Shown: positions 16,093 through 24,951, numbered from the stretch's first letter. The stretch is 63,411 bases of DNA from Eubacterium sp. (GCA_022794015.1 JAAWDZ010000062.1:1-63411), one strand, 5' to 3'. The notes: a model not told the origin generated them from the letters alone. Translations and numbers: made by a program.

Positions 16093-16710
16093 ATGAACAG
16101 GAAACAGCCAGGCCGAATTGGCATTATGGGCGGTACGTTTGATCCCATCCACTATGGACATCTTTTGATTGCCCAGAGCGCTTTAGAAGAATTTGATTTG
16201 GATCAGGTTATTTTTCTGCCAACCGGGAGATCTCCCCATAAGCCGGCAAATCAGGTAACAGAACCGGATATCCGCTGCGCGATGGTACGGATTGCCATTC
16301 AGAATAATCCGGCTTTTTCCATATCTACTTTAGAAGCCGATAATTCAGAAATAAATTACACTTACCTGACGCTGCAAAAATTAACCCGGATCTACCATAA
16401 TACACATCTGTATTTCATTATGGGGGAGGATTCTTTAGACGATTTTCCAATGTGGAAACAACCGGCAGATATTTGTCGGATAGCATCTCTTCTGGTTGCT
16501 GTACGGGATGACAGTACAGAAGGGATTGTAAAAAAAATCAGCCATACAAAAGAAATATATTCGGCGGACATGCATCTTTTACATGCACCTGTTTTTTCCG
16601 TATCTTCAAGAGATATCCGGGAACGCATCCGTAATCAAAAAAACGTACGTTATATGATTCAGGAAGAAGTGGAAGATTTTATCCGAAAACATTCTCTATA
16701 TATGGAGTAG
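16093..16710 (+). CDS. nadD: nicotinate-nucleotide adenylyltransferase
   Basis: 205 residues. The nucleotidyltransferase signature GIMGGTFDPIHYGHL includes the (T/H)xGH motif; the end has SVSSRDIRERI, the conserved ISSTxIR-like motif. Converts nicotinate mononucleotide plus ATP to deamido-NAD. Its last codons contain the GGAG used by yqeK. Confidence 0.96.
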   Translation: MNRKQPGRIGIMGGTFDPIHYGHLLIAQSALEEFDLDQVIFLPTGRSPHKPANQVTEPDIRCAMVRIAIQNNPAFSISTLEADNSEINYTYLTLQKLTRIYHNTHLYFIMGEDSLDDFPMWKQPADICRIASLLVAVRDDSTEGIVKKISHTKEIYSADMHLLHAPVFSVSSRDIRERIRNQKNVRYMIQEEVEDFIRKHSLYME

Positions 16711-16714
16711 GACA

Positions 16715-17302
16715 GTGATTATGATTTCAGAACAATTAAAAAAAATCAAAAAAGAACTTAAAAAGGAATTGGACAAGAACCGCTATCAGCATACATTAGG
16801 CGTAATGTACACGGCTTCCTGCCTTGCCATGCGCCACGGCGGCGATATGCAGGAAGCTATGTACGCAGGTTTACTGCACGATTGCGCGAAATGCATTCCG
16901 ATAGACAAACAGATACATCTCTGTGAAAAAAATCATATTCCAATTCGCGATGTAGAGCGGAAAAATCCGCATTTGCTGCACGCGAAGCTGGGAGTTTTTC
17001 TGGCAAAATCAGAATATGGCATCAAGGATAAGACGATTCTTCATGCAATTGAAGTGCATACAACCGGCGCACCCAATATGGGTCTTCTGGATAAAATACT
17101 GTTTGTTGCAGATTACATTGAACCGCATCGGGACAGAGCTCCGAATCTGACAGAAGTTCGGACGCTCGCTTTTACAGATATCAATGAAGCGGTGCTTCGG
17201 ATTTTGTATGATACCATATATTATCTTAATCAGAGAAAAGGTTCCATAGATTCCATAACATATGATACATATCAATTTTATAAAAAACTGCTAGACAGAT
17301 AG
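16715..17302 (+). CDS. yqeK: HD-domain hydrolase YqeK (Ap4A hydrolase)
   Basis: 195 residues from GTG 16715, 7 nt after GGAG (16704-16707); ATG 16721 is the alternative. Metal-binding HD motifs are visible: H in YQHTLGV, LLHDCAK, and H/D in HAIEVHT and VADYIEPHRD. YqeK enzymes symmetrically hydrolyse diadenosine tetraphosphate to ADP. Located between nadD and rsfS as in Bacillus. Confidence 0.93.
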   Translation: MIMISEQLKKIKKELKKELDKNRYQHTLGVMYTASCLAMRHGGDMQEAMYAGLLHDCAKCIPIDKQIHLCEKNHIPIRDVERKNPHLLHAKLGVFLAKSEYGIKDKTILHAIEVHTTGAPNMGLLDKILFVADYIEPHRDRAPNLTEVRTLAFTDINEAVLRILYDTIYYLNQRKGSIDSITYDTYQFYKKLLDR

Positions 17303-17310
17303 GAGGGAAA

Positions 17311-17661
17311 ATGATGGATTCACGCGAAATGGCAAAATTAGCCTGTGAAGCGCTTTCCGACAAGAAAGCCGGAAATATTCAGGTCATTGATATCGGAGGA
17401 GTATCCGTTATTGCAGACTATTTTATCATTGCAGACGGTGAGAATCAAAACCAGATCGAAGCTATGCGGGATGCAGTAGACGAATCCCTTTATAAAGCAG
17501 GAATTCAGGTAAAGCAGGTAGAGGGAAATAACAAGTCCACCTGGATTTTGATGGATTACGGCGATATTATCGTACATATCTTCTCGAAAGAAGACAGATT
17601 CTTCTACGATCTGGAACGTATCTGGAGAGACGGAAAGACGATTCATCCGGATGAATTGTAG
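17311..17661 (+). CDS. rsfS: ribosomal silencing factor RsfS
   Basis: 116 residues of the Iojap/RsfS family: VIADYFIIADGENQNQ, WILMDYGDIIVHIF and the C-terminal FYDLERIW. Binds L14 on the 50S subunit and prevents subunit joining in stationary phase. AGGAGGG precedes ATG 17311 (17314 also possible). Last gene of the operon; terminator at 17675. Confidence 0.96.
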   Translation: MMDSREMAKLACEALSDKKAGNIQVIDIGGVSVIADYFIIADGENQNQIEAMRDAVDESLYKAGIQVKQVEGNNKSTWILMDYGDIIVHIFSKEDRFFYDLERIWRDGKTIHPDEL

Positions 17662-17674
17662 CATGAAAGAACGG

Positions 17675-17721
17675 GGCTATCGGGAAATTTGGTATTTCAT
17701 ATTTTCCGATAGCCTCTTTTT
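17675..17721. terminator. bidirectional terminator between rsfS and lexA
   Basis: GGCTATCGG (17675-17683) pairs with CCGATAGCC (17706-17714), extended by A/T pairs; CTCTTTTT follows on the plus strand and A-rich sequence flanks the other side. It serves the convergent rsfS and lexA genes. Confidence 0.85.
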
Positions 17722-17746
17722 AGATTCTGAATATAAAATTATATGC

Positions 17747-18361
17747 TTAAAACAGACGAAATACACCAAAAACAACGCCTAAAACCGATACTTCGTCTGT
17801 AATAATCGGTTCCATAGAATCATTCTCAGGCTGAAGTCTGTAGTGCCCGTCTTCTTTATAATAAGTCTTGACAGTAGCAGAGTCATCCAGAAGGGCAACC
17901 ACCATATCGCCGTTCGACGCAGTAGACTGCTGACGGACAAGTATCTTGTCGCCATCAAAAATACCTGCATTGATCATACTGTTTCCCTTGACACGAAGCA
18001 TAAATACATCCTGGTTAGGAACGAATTCCGTCGGAATCGGAAAATAATTCTCAATATTCTCTGCTGCGAGAATCGGCTGTCCGGCAGCGACACTTCCGAT
18101 TATGGGGACATTGACGACCTCGCGCCGGATCAGATTGAACGTATCGTCCATAATCTCAATAGCCCGCGGTTTTGTCGGATCTCTGCGGATATAGCCGTTC
18201 TTTTCCAGAGTTTCCAGATGCGAATGAACACTTGAGGTAGACTTTAAATGTACTGCCTCGCAGATTTCACGAACAGAGGGCGGATAGCCTTTTTTTAAAA
18301 TTTCTTTCTTGATATATTCTAATATTTCACTTTGCTTTGCAGTAATCTTTCCATATGCCAT
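17747..18361 (-). CDS. lexA: SOS repressor LexA
   Basis: 204 residues. N-terminal winged helix (to about 70) with recognition helix [13 protein letters not shown]; the self-cleavage bond is Ala93-Gly94 (VAAGQP), with catalytic Ser128 (GNSM) and Lys165 (ATVK). RecA-stimulated autocleavage derepresses SOS genes. Promoter at 18409-18437 with a LexA box just upstream points to autoregulation; the divergent neighbour is a LysM division inhibitor as in Bacillus lexA-yneA. Confidence 0.98.
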   Translation of the reverse strand: MAYGKITAKQSEILEYIKKEILKKGYPPSVREICEAVHLKSTSSVHSHLETLEKNGYIRRDPTKPRAIEIMDDTFNLIRREVVNVPIIGSVAAGQPILAAENIENYFPIPTEFVPNQDVFMLRVKGNSMINAGIFDGDKILVRQQSTASNGDMVVALLDDSATVKTYYKEDGHYRLQPENDSMEPIITDEVSVLGVVFGVFRLF

Positions 18362-18408
18362 ATGAAAAACCTCCTATTAGTTTCTGTCGGATATTAAAAT
18401 CCATTTAT

Positions 18409-18437
18409 ATCATAACATATTTTCCTCCAAAAAGCAA
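18409..18437 (-). promoter_or_regulatory. lexA promoter
   Basis: Minus strand: TTGCTT (18437-18432), 17-bp spacer, TATGAT (18414-18409) with TG extension. AGGAGG at 18372-18367 serves the ATG at 18361. Confidence 0.75.
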
Positions 18438-18447
18438 ACGGATATTC

Positions 18448-18461
18448 CGAAAATTTGTTCG
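18448..18461. promoter_or_regulatory. LexA box 1
   Basis: CGAAAATTTGTTCG differs from the Firmicute SOS box CGAAC-N4-GTTCG at one base. It lies 11 bp upstream of the lexA -35. Confidence 0.75.
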
Positions 18462-18470
18462 CAAATTCTA

Positions 18471-18499
18471 TTGACAAACGTTCGTTCTGACTATATAAT
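18471..18499 (+). promoter_or_regulatory. promoter of the yneA-like gene
   Basis: TTGACA (18471-18476), 17-bp spacer, TATAAT (18494-18499): a full consensus promoter overlapped by LexA box 2, so it should be strong when LexA is cleaved. Confidence 0.88.
18475..18488. promoter_or_regulatory. LexA box 2
   Basis: AAAC-GTTC-GTTC (18476-18487) is one base from GAAC-N4-GTTC and lies in the -35/spacer of the yneA-like promoter. Confidence 0.65.
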
Positions 18500-18517
18500 A
18501 AAACAAACAAATGTTTT

Positions 18518-18531
18518 CGAACTTTTGTTCT
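18518..18531. promoter_or_regulatory. LexA box 3
   Basis: CGAACTTTTGTTCT contains a perfect GAAC-N4-GTTC, placed just after the predicted transcription start of the yneA-like gene, where LexA would block elongation or initiation. Confidence 0.85.
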
Positions 18532-18553
18532 TTCGTCTGGGGAGGGATTTTAT

Positions 18554-18910
18554 ATGAGAAGAATTCAGGATATGGTAATATGCAGAACAGGATTTTTCCA
18601 ATATACGCGTCAGTCAAAGTGGCTTTTTATGGTCGCGACAGTTGTTATCACAGCGATTTTACTGTGTAACGTGAGCGATATATCAGGATTTTCCAGTGAT
18701 TCGGCAAAGGAAAAGTCTTATAAATATTATACAAGCATTGTCATCCAAAAAGGGGATAGTCTGTGGAGCATTGCGGAAGAATATATGACAGATGAATATG
18801 ACGGAATAGAAGAGTACATTTGGGAAATTCGCAGAGTTAATCACATTTGCGGCGACAGGATATACGCAGGGCAATATCTTGCGATCCCGCGTTATATGTC
18901 AGAATTATAA
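18554..18910 (+). CDS. yneA: SOS-induced LysM division inhibitor, YneA-like
   Basis: 118 residues: a short basic N-terminus, one membrane helix (about residues 24-42), then a C-terminal LysM domain (YTSIVIQKGDSLWSIAEEY…NHICGDRIYAGQYLAIP). The topology (anchor plus external LysM), divergence from lexA and three LexA boxes match YneA of Bacillus, which delays septation during DNA damage and is then cleared by proteolysis. Low sequence conservation is usual, so the name rests mostly on architecture and context. Confidence 0.82.
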   Translation: MRRIQDMVICRTGFFQYTRQSKWLFMVATVVITAILLCNVSDISGFSSDSAKEKSYKYYTSIVIQKGDSLWSIAEEYMTDEYDGIEEYIWEIRRVNHICGDRIYAGQYLAIPRYMSEL

Positions 18911-19002
18911 TTAAAAGGAAAATCTCCGGCAGATACTTCATTTCTCCCCGGTCTAAAAACAACCCGAAAATAAAGTCACACTATCTTTTTTTCGGTTATT
19001 TC

Positions 19003-19031
19003 TTGTCTTTTATCTGGAAACAATATATAAT
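19003..19031 (+). promoter_or_regulatory. promoter of the acyltransferase gene
   Basis: TTGTCT (19003-19008), 17-bp spacer, TATAAT (19026-19031), immediately before GGAGGAG and ATG 19057; the leader would be about 20 nt. Confidence 0.75.
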
Positions 19032-19056
19032 AAAAACCGGAGGAGAGATTAATTTT

Positions 19057-19773
19057 ATGTTAAGATTTTTCTATGTAATCATTATGAATCTGTTCCGAGC
19101 TCCCTATATTATCCCCAAAATGCGCCGGGAATCAGAGCATCCGGAGAAATATACCGAAGAAGAGCGTTATCGGTTGGTCAAACATGTGATCCGTCTGATG
19201 AAGCTCTCCGGAAAAGTCCACACCAAAGCATACGGTACAGAAAATCTGCCGAAAGAGGGCGGATATATCATGTATCCGAACCATCAGGGCAAATACGATG
19301 CGCTTGGCATTATTTATACACATAAAACCCCTTGCTCAGTTGTAATGGACAAAGCAAAATCCAATACGATTCTGGTAAAAGAATTCATTGATCTGGTACA
19401 GGGCAAACGTTTAGAGAAAGATAATGTCCGGCAGGCGCTTACCATCATCAATGAAATCGCAAAAGAAGTACAGTCAGGGAAGCGTTATATTCTGTTTCCG
19501 GAAGGCGGTTATGAGTTCAATAATAAAAACAAAGTGACTTCCTTTAAGCCTGGCAGTTTTAAGTCAGCAGTCAAAGCAAAAGCTCCTATCGTCCCTGTAG
19601 CTTTGATTGATTCCTATAAAGTATTTAACAGCTTCCATTTTGGCAAAATCACGACACAGGTACATTTTTTAAAACCCATTTTTTATGAAGAATACCAAAA
19701 TATGAAGACGAGCGAAATCGCATTATCCGTACAGGAGCGTATCCAGCAGGTATTAGATATCTATGCCGTTTAA
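19057..19773 (+). CDS. plsC: 1-acyl-sn-glycerol-3-phosphate acyltransferase family protein
   Basis: 238 residues; ATG 19057 after GGAGGAGAG. PlsC motifs: NHQGKYD (NHxxxxD catalytic motif, about residue 76), FPEGGYEF (substrate-binding FPEG), and a hydrophobic N-terminus suited to membrane association. Would acylate lysophosphatidic acid in phospholipid synthesis. Standalone gene with its own promoter; its 3' end overlaps the convergent recombinase by 4 nt. Other lysophospholipid acceptors are possible. Confidence 0.85.
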   Translation: MLRFFYVIIMNLFRAPYIIPKMRRESEHPEKYTEEERYRLVKHVIRLMKLSGKVHTKAYGTENLPKEGGYIMYPNHQGKYDALGIIYTHKTPCSVVMDKAKSNTILVKEFIDLVQGKRLEKDNVRQALTIINEIAKEVQSGKRYILFPEGGYEFNNKNKVTSFKPGSFKSAVKAKAPIVPVALIDSYKVFNSFHFGKITTQVHFLKPIFYEEYQNMKTSEIALSVQERIQQVLDIYAV

Positions 19774-20831
19774 GATCCCTGTTTGTTTTCCCGCAGCCGT
19801 ACCATCTTTGCTGCCTGTCTGCGCCGTTCATCTGCCTGCGCTGCATAGTGCTTTCTGGTGGTATTGACATCCTTATGTCCCAATACATCAGCAACCAGAT
19901 AGATATCGCCGGATTCCTGGTACAGATTGGTACCGTATGTACTTCGCAGCTTATGCGGCGTAATATTTTTTATCGTGGTCACCAGCTTTGAATACTTTTT
20001 TACCAGATTTTCCACGGCCCGGACACTGATCCTTTTTCTCTGCATGGACAAAAAAAGAGCATTTGTACTGCCTTCTAAAGCCAGAATATGTTTTCTTTCC
20101 TGCATATAATCAGAAAGCGCTTCGGCGACTTCTTCCCCAAAGTAAACAATTGATTCATAGCCGCCCTTTCTGTGTACTTTGACGCCGTTATTTTTAAAAT
20201 CAACATCTGTAAGATCCAATCCGACGCATTCGGACACACGGATGCCTGTCCCAAGCAGAAGCGTCAGCATGGCGAGATCGCGTTTTTTTGTCTGGGTATG
20301 ATAGGACTTTTGACGTTTGGTCAGGTTTTCACCGGATTCCACCTCATCTAACAGAGACGCTACTTCGTCAACATCCAGACGAATAATATTTTTTTCGTGC
20401 AGCTTTGGCATTTTCACAAGCTCTGCTGGATTGGTAGCAATCCGTTCTGTACGGAAAAAGAAATTATAAAAGCTTCTGAGACAGGCCAGCTTTCTGGAAA
20501 TACCGCGTTCATTATTGGTGTGTTCGATATCGTCCTTCACATAGTATTTTAACCAGTGCAGATATTCTTCAATATCCTGGGATTTGATCTGATCTAAAAT
20601 AGTAAGCGGAAAATCCCGAATATCCAGTTTTTGGCACCATGGGTTATTGGCATGCATATATTCAAAGAAAATACCAAGGTCGTAGGCATAGGCAATGCGT
20701 GTTCTGGAGGAAGTTGTAGGTTCAATACCAATGAAATACTCTTTGCAGAAATGCGGAAGCGACTGCAGAAGCTCGCGGAGCTTTAATTCGTTGTCAATCG
20801 TGATTTTTTCATGATAGGCTTTTTCTTTCAT
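19770..20831 (-). CDS. tyrosine recombinase, XerC/XerD-like
   Basis: 353 residues. A SAM-like core-binding domain (about 30-135) and a catalytic domain with the full set Arg198 (GTGIRVSE), Lys222 (RKGG), His293/Arg296 (PHKLRST), His319 (GHKD) and Tyr329 (TRKHYA). Longer than typical XerC/D by about 50 residues at the N-terminus, and its last residues are basic. Probably a housekeeping Xer-type resolvase given the lack of any element around it, though a lone integrase-like function cannot be excluded. No dif-like site was identified. Confidence 0.88.
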   Translation of the reverse strand: MKEKAYHEKITIDNELKLRELLQSLPHFCKEYFIGIEPTTSSRTRIAYAYDLGIFFEYMHANNPWCQKLDIRDFPLTILDQIKSQDIEEYLHWLKYYVKDDIEHTNNERGISRKLACLRSFYNFFFRTERIATNPAELVKMPKLHEKNIIRLDVDEVASLLDEVESGENLTKRQKSYHTQTKKRDLAMLTLLLGTGIRVSECVGLDLTDVDFKNNGVKVHRKGGYESIVYFGEEVAEALSDYMQERKHILALEGSTNALFLSMQRKRISVRAVENLVKKYSKLVTTIKNITPHKLRSTYGTNLYQESGDIYLVADVLGHKDVNTTRKHYAAQADERRRQAAKMVRLRENKQGS

Positions 20832-20956
20832 GGAGAAATCTTTCCTTTCATTATGATTGTTTTTGATAGCTTGTTACAGTATATATTGATTATAAACCAT
20901 TATTAAAATAAAATCTATTGTCAGATAAAAATTTAAAATAACAGAAAAGGAGTTAA

Positions 20957-21099
20957 TTGCTGTTCACACGCCACTGTTCCGCGAGGTGTTTTTTCACATT
21001 TTGTGCGGAAATACCCGAGTTTTTCAACGCGAAATCGCATCTTTTTTTGCGATTTCTGTACATCGCGAAGCGTGTTACTGGTCACGGAGTGAACAGTAA
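20957..21099. repeat. dispersed palindromic element, 143-bp copy
   Basis: Ends TTGCTGTTCAC (20957-20967) and GTGAACAGTAA (21089-21099) are inverted with one mismatch. The core hairpin is GAAATCGCA (21031-21039) / TGCGATTTC (21048-21056). Nearly identical in sequence to 46855-46995. It occupies most of the 280-bp gap upstream of dtd, and the dtd ribosome site begins at its right edge. The rest of the gap (20832-20956) is AT-rich without further recognised features. Confidence 0.85.
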
Positions 21100-21114
21100 A
21101 AGGAGTGATATACT

Positions 21115-21561
21115 ATGCGTTTTTTAATACAACGTGTCAATCGTGCAAGAGTAGAAGTAAATGGACAAATTACCGGACAGATCCAGAAGGGATTTCTGGT
21201 CTTTATCGGTGTTTCCGGACAGGATACAACAGAAATTGCTGATAAATTAATCAAAAAGATGACAGGGCTGCGCATTTTTGAAGATACAGACGGAAAAACC
21301 AATCTGGCCCTGAAAGACGTTGGCGGCAGCCTGCTTTTGGTGTCACAGTTTACTCTTTACGCAGATTGCAAAAAAGGGAATCGGCCTTCGTTTGTACATG
21401 CCGGTGCACCTGAATTGGCAAATGAACTGTATGAATATATCATTGCACAGTGCAGGGCTGTTGGTATGGAGACAGAAACCGGAATTTTTGGCGCAGATAT
21501 GAAAGTGGAATTGGAAAATGACGGGCCGTTTACTGTAATATTGGATTCAGATGCGATTTGA
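21115..21561 (+). CDS. dtd: D-aminoacyl-tRNA deacylase
   Basis: 148 residues. Conserved active-site segments LLVSQFTLYADCKKGNRPSF (the SQF-TL motif) and the C-terminal NDGPFTVILDS (GP motif). Hydrolyses D-aminoacyl-tRNA to protect translation. AGGAG lies 11 nt before ATG 21115, directly adjoining the palindromic element. Monocistronic with terminator at 21582. Confidence 0.96.
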   Translation: MRFLIQRVNRARVEVNGQITGQIQKGFLVFIGVSGQDTTEIADKLIKKMTGLRIFEDTDGKTNLALKDVGGSLLLVSQFTLYADCKKGNRPSFVHAGAPELANELYEYIIAQCRAVGMETETGIFGADMKVELENDGPFTVILDSDAI

Positions 21562-21581
21562 GTTGATACAGGCAGATTGTA

Positions 21582-21625
21582 AACCTGCCACAAAGTCTGT
21601 ACAAAGGATTTTGCGGCAGGTTTTA
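21582..21625. terminator. terminator after dtd
   Basis: AACCTGCC (21582-21589) pairs with GGCAGGTT (21615-21622), lengthened by CAAA/TTTG-type pairs including one wobble, then TTATC. It could also stop the convergent kinase-like operon. Confidence 0.8.
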
Positions 21626-21686
21626 TCATGCTACTCTGATTTCAATCATAACTATTCGTTAAAGTTGTCTTTTGCGAATAGTTTGA

Positions 21687-22313
21687 CTACTTCTTTCCCA
21701 GACTCTCCCGAAAAGCCAATATGATATCCACACAGCCTTCCACGCCAATCCGTCCACTGTCCAGGGTAAGATCGTATCCTCTGGAATCCCCCCATTTTTT
21801 ACTGGTATAATAATTATAATAGCTGGCACGCCGTTTATCGTTTTTGTGGATCAGATCGCGGGCTTTATTCGGCGTCATTTTCATTTTCTTTGCAATTTTC
21901 TGGGAACGGTAATCCATATCCGCATGTATAAATATATTGATACAGTTTGGATTGTCTGCCAGAGCGTAATCGGCACAGCGTCCGACAATCACACAGGACT
22001 CTTTTTCTGCAATCTTTTTAATCGTATCAAATTGCGCCAGAAAAACTTTGTGGTTTAACGGCATATCTAAAAAAGGTGCTGAAGAATAACCACCAAATGA
22101 ATATGTGTCCATAACGAGTGAATATAAAAAGCTGCTTGTCGGTTTCTCGTCATGGTTTTCGAAAATTTCCGCACAGAAACCGCTTTCTTTTGACGCTTCG
22201 TCCAAAAGCTCTTTGTCGTAGCATTTGATATTCAGCCGTTTTGCAAGTGCCGTACCAATGTCTTTTCCGCCGCTGCCAAATTCTCTTCCAATTGTGTAAA
22301 TATGATTGTTCAT
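21687..22313 (-). CDS. cytidylate kinase-like family protein
   Basis: 208 residues. Starts with a P-loop variant IGREFGSGGKDIG and contains IVGRCADYAL and RASYYNYYT, typical of the AAA_26/Cytidylate_kin2 family widespread in Clostridia, which is distinct from the essential Cmk. The real phosphoryl acceptor is not established. AGGTGG precedes ATG 22313. Last gene of the minus-strand operon that begins at the 28410 gene. Confidence 0.85.
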   Translation of the reverse strand: MNNHIYTIGREFGSGGKDIGTALAKRLNIKCYDKELLDEASKESGFCAEIFENHDEKPTSSFLYSLVMDTYSFGGYSSAPFLDMPLNHKVFLAQFDTIKKIAEKESCVIVGRCADYALADNPNCINIFIHADMDYRSQKIAKKMKMTPNKARDLIHKNDKRRASYYNYYTSKKWGDSRGYDLTLDSGRIGVEGCVDIILAFRESLGKK

Positions 22314-22330
22314 ACGAATTCCACCTTTCT

Positions 22331-23251
22331 TTATTGTCCGTTTCGTAACCGTTTTTCAAGCTGTTTAAAATATTCCGGTAATGGCGCGTCAATTTCCATA
22401 TATTCTTCTGTTCTGGGATGGAGAAACCCAATTGTCATTGCATGAAGCGCCTGACCTTTAAGTTTATAAGGATTTTTGGAACTGCCGTATACCATATCTC
22501 CAAGTAAGGGATGCCCAATACTGGCCATATGCACACGAATTTGATGTGTTCGGCCGGTTTCCAGACAAAATTCCATATGTGTAGTATTCTTCCACTGCTC
22601 TAAAACTCTATAATGCGTCACAGCCGGCTTGCCGCCTTTTGTTACAATCGCCATTTTTTTTCGTTCTATGGGATGGCGGCCGATATTTCCTTCTATCGTA
22701 CCGGATACCTGATGCAGATTTCCGGACACAATGCCGCGGTAAATCCGTTTGACAGAATGTTCTTTTATCTGCCTGGCAATACAGATATGACTTTCGTCGT
22801 TTTTACAGATAATCAGAGAACCTGTGGTATCTTTGTCAATTCGATGGACAATTCCCGGACGTATCGTTCCGTTGATTCCCGAAAGACTGTCTTTACAGTG
22901 GTACATAATGGCATTGACCAGTGTGCCGGAGGAATGTCCGGCAGAAGGATGGACTACCATCCCCTTAGGTTTATTGATAATCAGAAGATCCGCGTCTTCA
23001 TATAAAATATCAAGCGGAATATCCTCCGGCACAATTTCACTTTCTTCGGCAGGAGGAATCGTTACCGTAATTGTCTGAGCCGATTTTAATTTGTAATTTG
23101 CCTTTACAGGCTGCGCGTCGACGGTTATCTGGTTTTCCTTAATCAGTTTTTGAAGATAAGAACGGGTCATATCCGTAAGTCGGTGGGACAGATATTTGTC
23201 CAGGCGTACTCCGATATCCTGTTCTGTCGTTGTCAGTGTAATGTTTGCCAT
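22331..23251 (-). CDS. rluD: RluD-type 23S rRNA pseudouridine synthase
   Basis: 306 residues from ATG 23251 (AAGGA 10 nt upstream); an in-frame ATG at 23269 is possible. N-terminal S4 domain (RLDKYLSHRL…SYLQKLI) then the catalytic domain with HRIDKDTTG, containing the catalytic Asp of the HRxDxxTxG motif. Modifies uridines of 23S rRNA helix 69 in the family. Directly downstream of lspA, as in many Firmicutes (ylyB position), which makes YlyB the closer orthologue. Confidence 0.92.
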   Translation of the reverse strand: MANITLTTTEQDIGVRLDKYLSHRLTDMTRSYLQKLIKENQITVDAQPVKANYKLKSAQTITVTIPPAEESEIVPEDIPLDILYEDADLLIINKPKGMVVHPSAGHSSGTLVNAIMYHCKDSLSGINGTIRPGIVHRIDKDTTGSLIICKNDESHICIARQIKEHSVKRIYRGIVSGNLHQVSGTIEGNIGRHPIERKKMAIVTKGGKPAVTHYRVLEQWKNTTHMEFCLETGRTHQIRVHMASIGHPLLGDMVYGSSKNPYKLKGQALHAMTIGFLHPRTEEYMEIDAPLPEYFKQLEKRLRNGQ

Positions 23252-23272
23252 GTCAGAGATATCCTTCATCTG

Positions 23273-23806
23273 TCAGTTTTTCTTCCAAAACAGAAACTGT
23301 TTTAAAATAAAGTCAATATCCTCTTCATTATAATAAAAACAAAATAAAATGATAAGGAATACAGTTGCTGTGGAAACATAAATATCTGCCATGTTAAATA
23401 CCGGAAAATGAATCAGTTTAAAATAAAAGAAATCAATTACATAATCGTTGACACAACGATCGATAAAATTTCCAAATGCACCGGGAATTAAAAGTATTAG
23501 CAGTAAATGCATATAAAAATAATGCTTCTCTTTCGGAATCCGGATATACAAATAAATCAGTGCAGTTAAAGTAATCACAGTCAATACAACAAATAAATAT
23601 TTCTGTCCCTGCAGAATACCAAATGCGGCTCCATGATTTTCCAGATAATACAATTCAAACACATCCGGAATAACAGAAATGGGAGGCTGATTTTTTAAAT
23701 GGCGAACGGCAAGGTATTTGGTTGCCTGATCAAACAGGACAAGAAGAAACATAACAAGTATTCCCGCTAATGATAAGAAAAACTTTTTTTTGGAAATCTG
23801 CTGCAT
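23273..23806 (-). CDS. lspA: lipoprotein signal peptidase (signal peptidase II)
   Basis: 177 residues, four membrane helices. The catalytic aspartates lie in GAFGNFIDR and FNMADIYV; the ENHGAAFG loop is also conserved. Cleaves the signal peptide of prolipoproteins at the lipidated cysteine. AGGAG upstream overlaps the aroB stop region; 4 nt separate the two genes. Confidence 0.96.
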   Translation of the reverse strand: MQQISKKKFFLSLAGILVMFLLVLFDQATKYLAVRHLKNQPPISVIPDVFELYYLENHGAAFGILQGQKYLFVVLTVITLTALIYLYIRIPKEKHYFYMHLLLILLIPGAFGNFIDRCVNDYVIDFFYFKLIHFPVFNMADIYVSTATVFLIILFCFYYNEEDIDFILKQFLFWKKN

Positions 23807-23810
23807 CTGA

Positions 23811-24938
23811 TTACTCCTCTTCTCTCCTGCCGCCTTCTTCGGGGTGCGTATCTAATATGGAAGAAATTCCTGACAATATCTGCGCATCGCTTAAATTGGG
23901 ATTGATATATGCGCAGCCAATGGCTTCCAGTAAAATGAATTTTATCTTCCCTGCATTCATTTTCTTGTCGGCTTTTGTGGCTCTTAAAATTTCATCTGCG
24001 GTTAATCCCACAATCTGATTTGGAAGCCCAAAGTATGTTAAAGTATCAATGATACTGTCACATTCACTGCCGCTGATATGTCCCAGATTGCGAGATATCT
24101 GACAGGCGCCAGCCATACCGATTCCGACACACTGGCCATGGAACAGCTTAAAATCCGATAATGTCTCAACCGCATGCCCAATTGTATGTCCAAAATTCAA
24201 CAGAGCCCGCTCTCCTTTTTCCCTGGGATCGCGTTCCACTACACCGCGTTTGATCAGGCAGCTCTGATAAATCATCTCTTCCACTACATCTGGCTGTAAA
24301 GCCAGAATCTCTTTGTGATGTTTTTTCAGCCACCGGAAATACTCGTTGGATTTGATTAATCCATGTTTTAAAATTTCGCCCATTCCGGAAACAAACTGTT
24401 CTTTGGGCAGTGTACGGTGCAAAGAAAGATTCATATAAACCAACCTGGGCTGATAAAACGCTCCAACCATATTTTTATAATTGGAAAAATCAACACCGGT
24501 TTTTCCGCCAATACTGCTATCTACCTGTGACAGCAATGTCGTTGGAATTTGAATAAAATCAATTCCCCGCAGATAAGTCGCCGCAGTAAACCCGGTCAAA
24601 TCGCCTGCCACACCACCGCCAAATGCAACCAGAATATCATGGCGGTCAAAGTGATGGAATATCAGATGTTCATATAATTTCTGTACCGTGTTCAGATTCT
24701 TCTGCTCCTCTCCGGCCGGAAAACAAAAAGAGGTTACTGTATCAAAGCAGGTGTTCAGTACGCCTTTTAATGCTTCCAGATGCAGGTCAGCCACATGGAT
24801 ATCTGTGACAATGCAGATCTTCTGATCGTGCTGGCAGTTCAATTTTTCTAATTCTTCCGGCAGACTTTTATAATCCTGCGTTAACAGAATGGGATAGCAG
24901 GGCTTTCCTTCATAGGAAACTATGATTGACTTTGACAT
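23811..24938 (-). CDS. aroB: 3-dehydroquinate synthase
   Basis: 375 residues. NAD/phosphate-binding FGGGVAGDLTGFTAATYLRG, IPTTLLSQVDSSIGGKTGV, and metal ligands in MGEILKHG, NFGHTIGHAVE and FHGQCVGIG. Makes dehydroquinate from DAHP in the shikimate pathway. No other aro gene is nearby: it is inserted between ylmH and lspA in what is otherwise a division/processing operon. The C-terminus ends in a Glu/Arg-rich tail (EEGGRREEE). Confidence 0.96.
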   Translation of the reverse strand: MSKSIIVSYEGKPCYPILLTQDYKSLPEELEKLNCQHDQKICIVTDIHVADLHLEALKGVLNTCFDTVTSFCFPAGEEQKNLNTVQKLYEHLIFHHFDRHDILVAFGGGVAGDLTGFTAATYLRGIDFIQIPTTLLSQVDSSIGGKTGVDFSNYKNMVGAFYQPRLVYMNLSLHRTLPKEQFVSGMGEILKHGLIKSNEYFRWLKKHHKEILALQPDVVEEMIYQSCLIKRGVVERDPREKGERALLNFGHTIGHAVETLSDFKLFHGQCVGIGMAGACQISRNLGHISGSECDSIIDTLTYFGLPNQIVGLTADEILRATKADKKMNAGKIKFILLEAIGCAYINPNLSDAQILSGISSILDTHPEEGGRREEE

Positions 24939-24951
24939 AACAAACTCCTTT

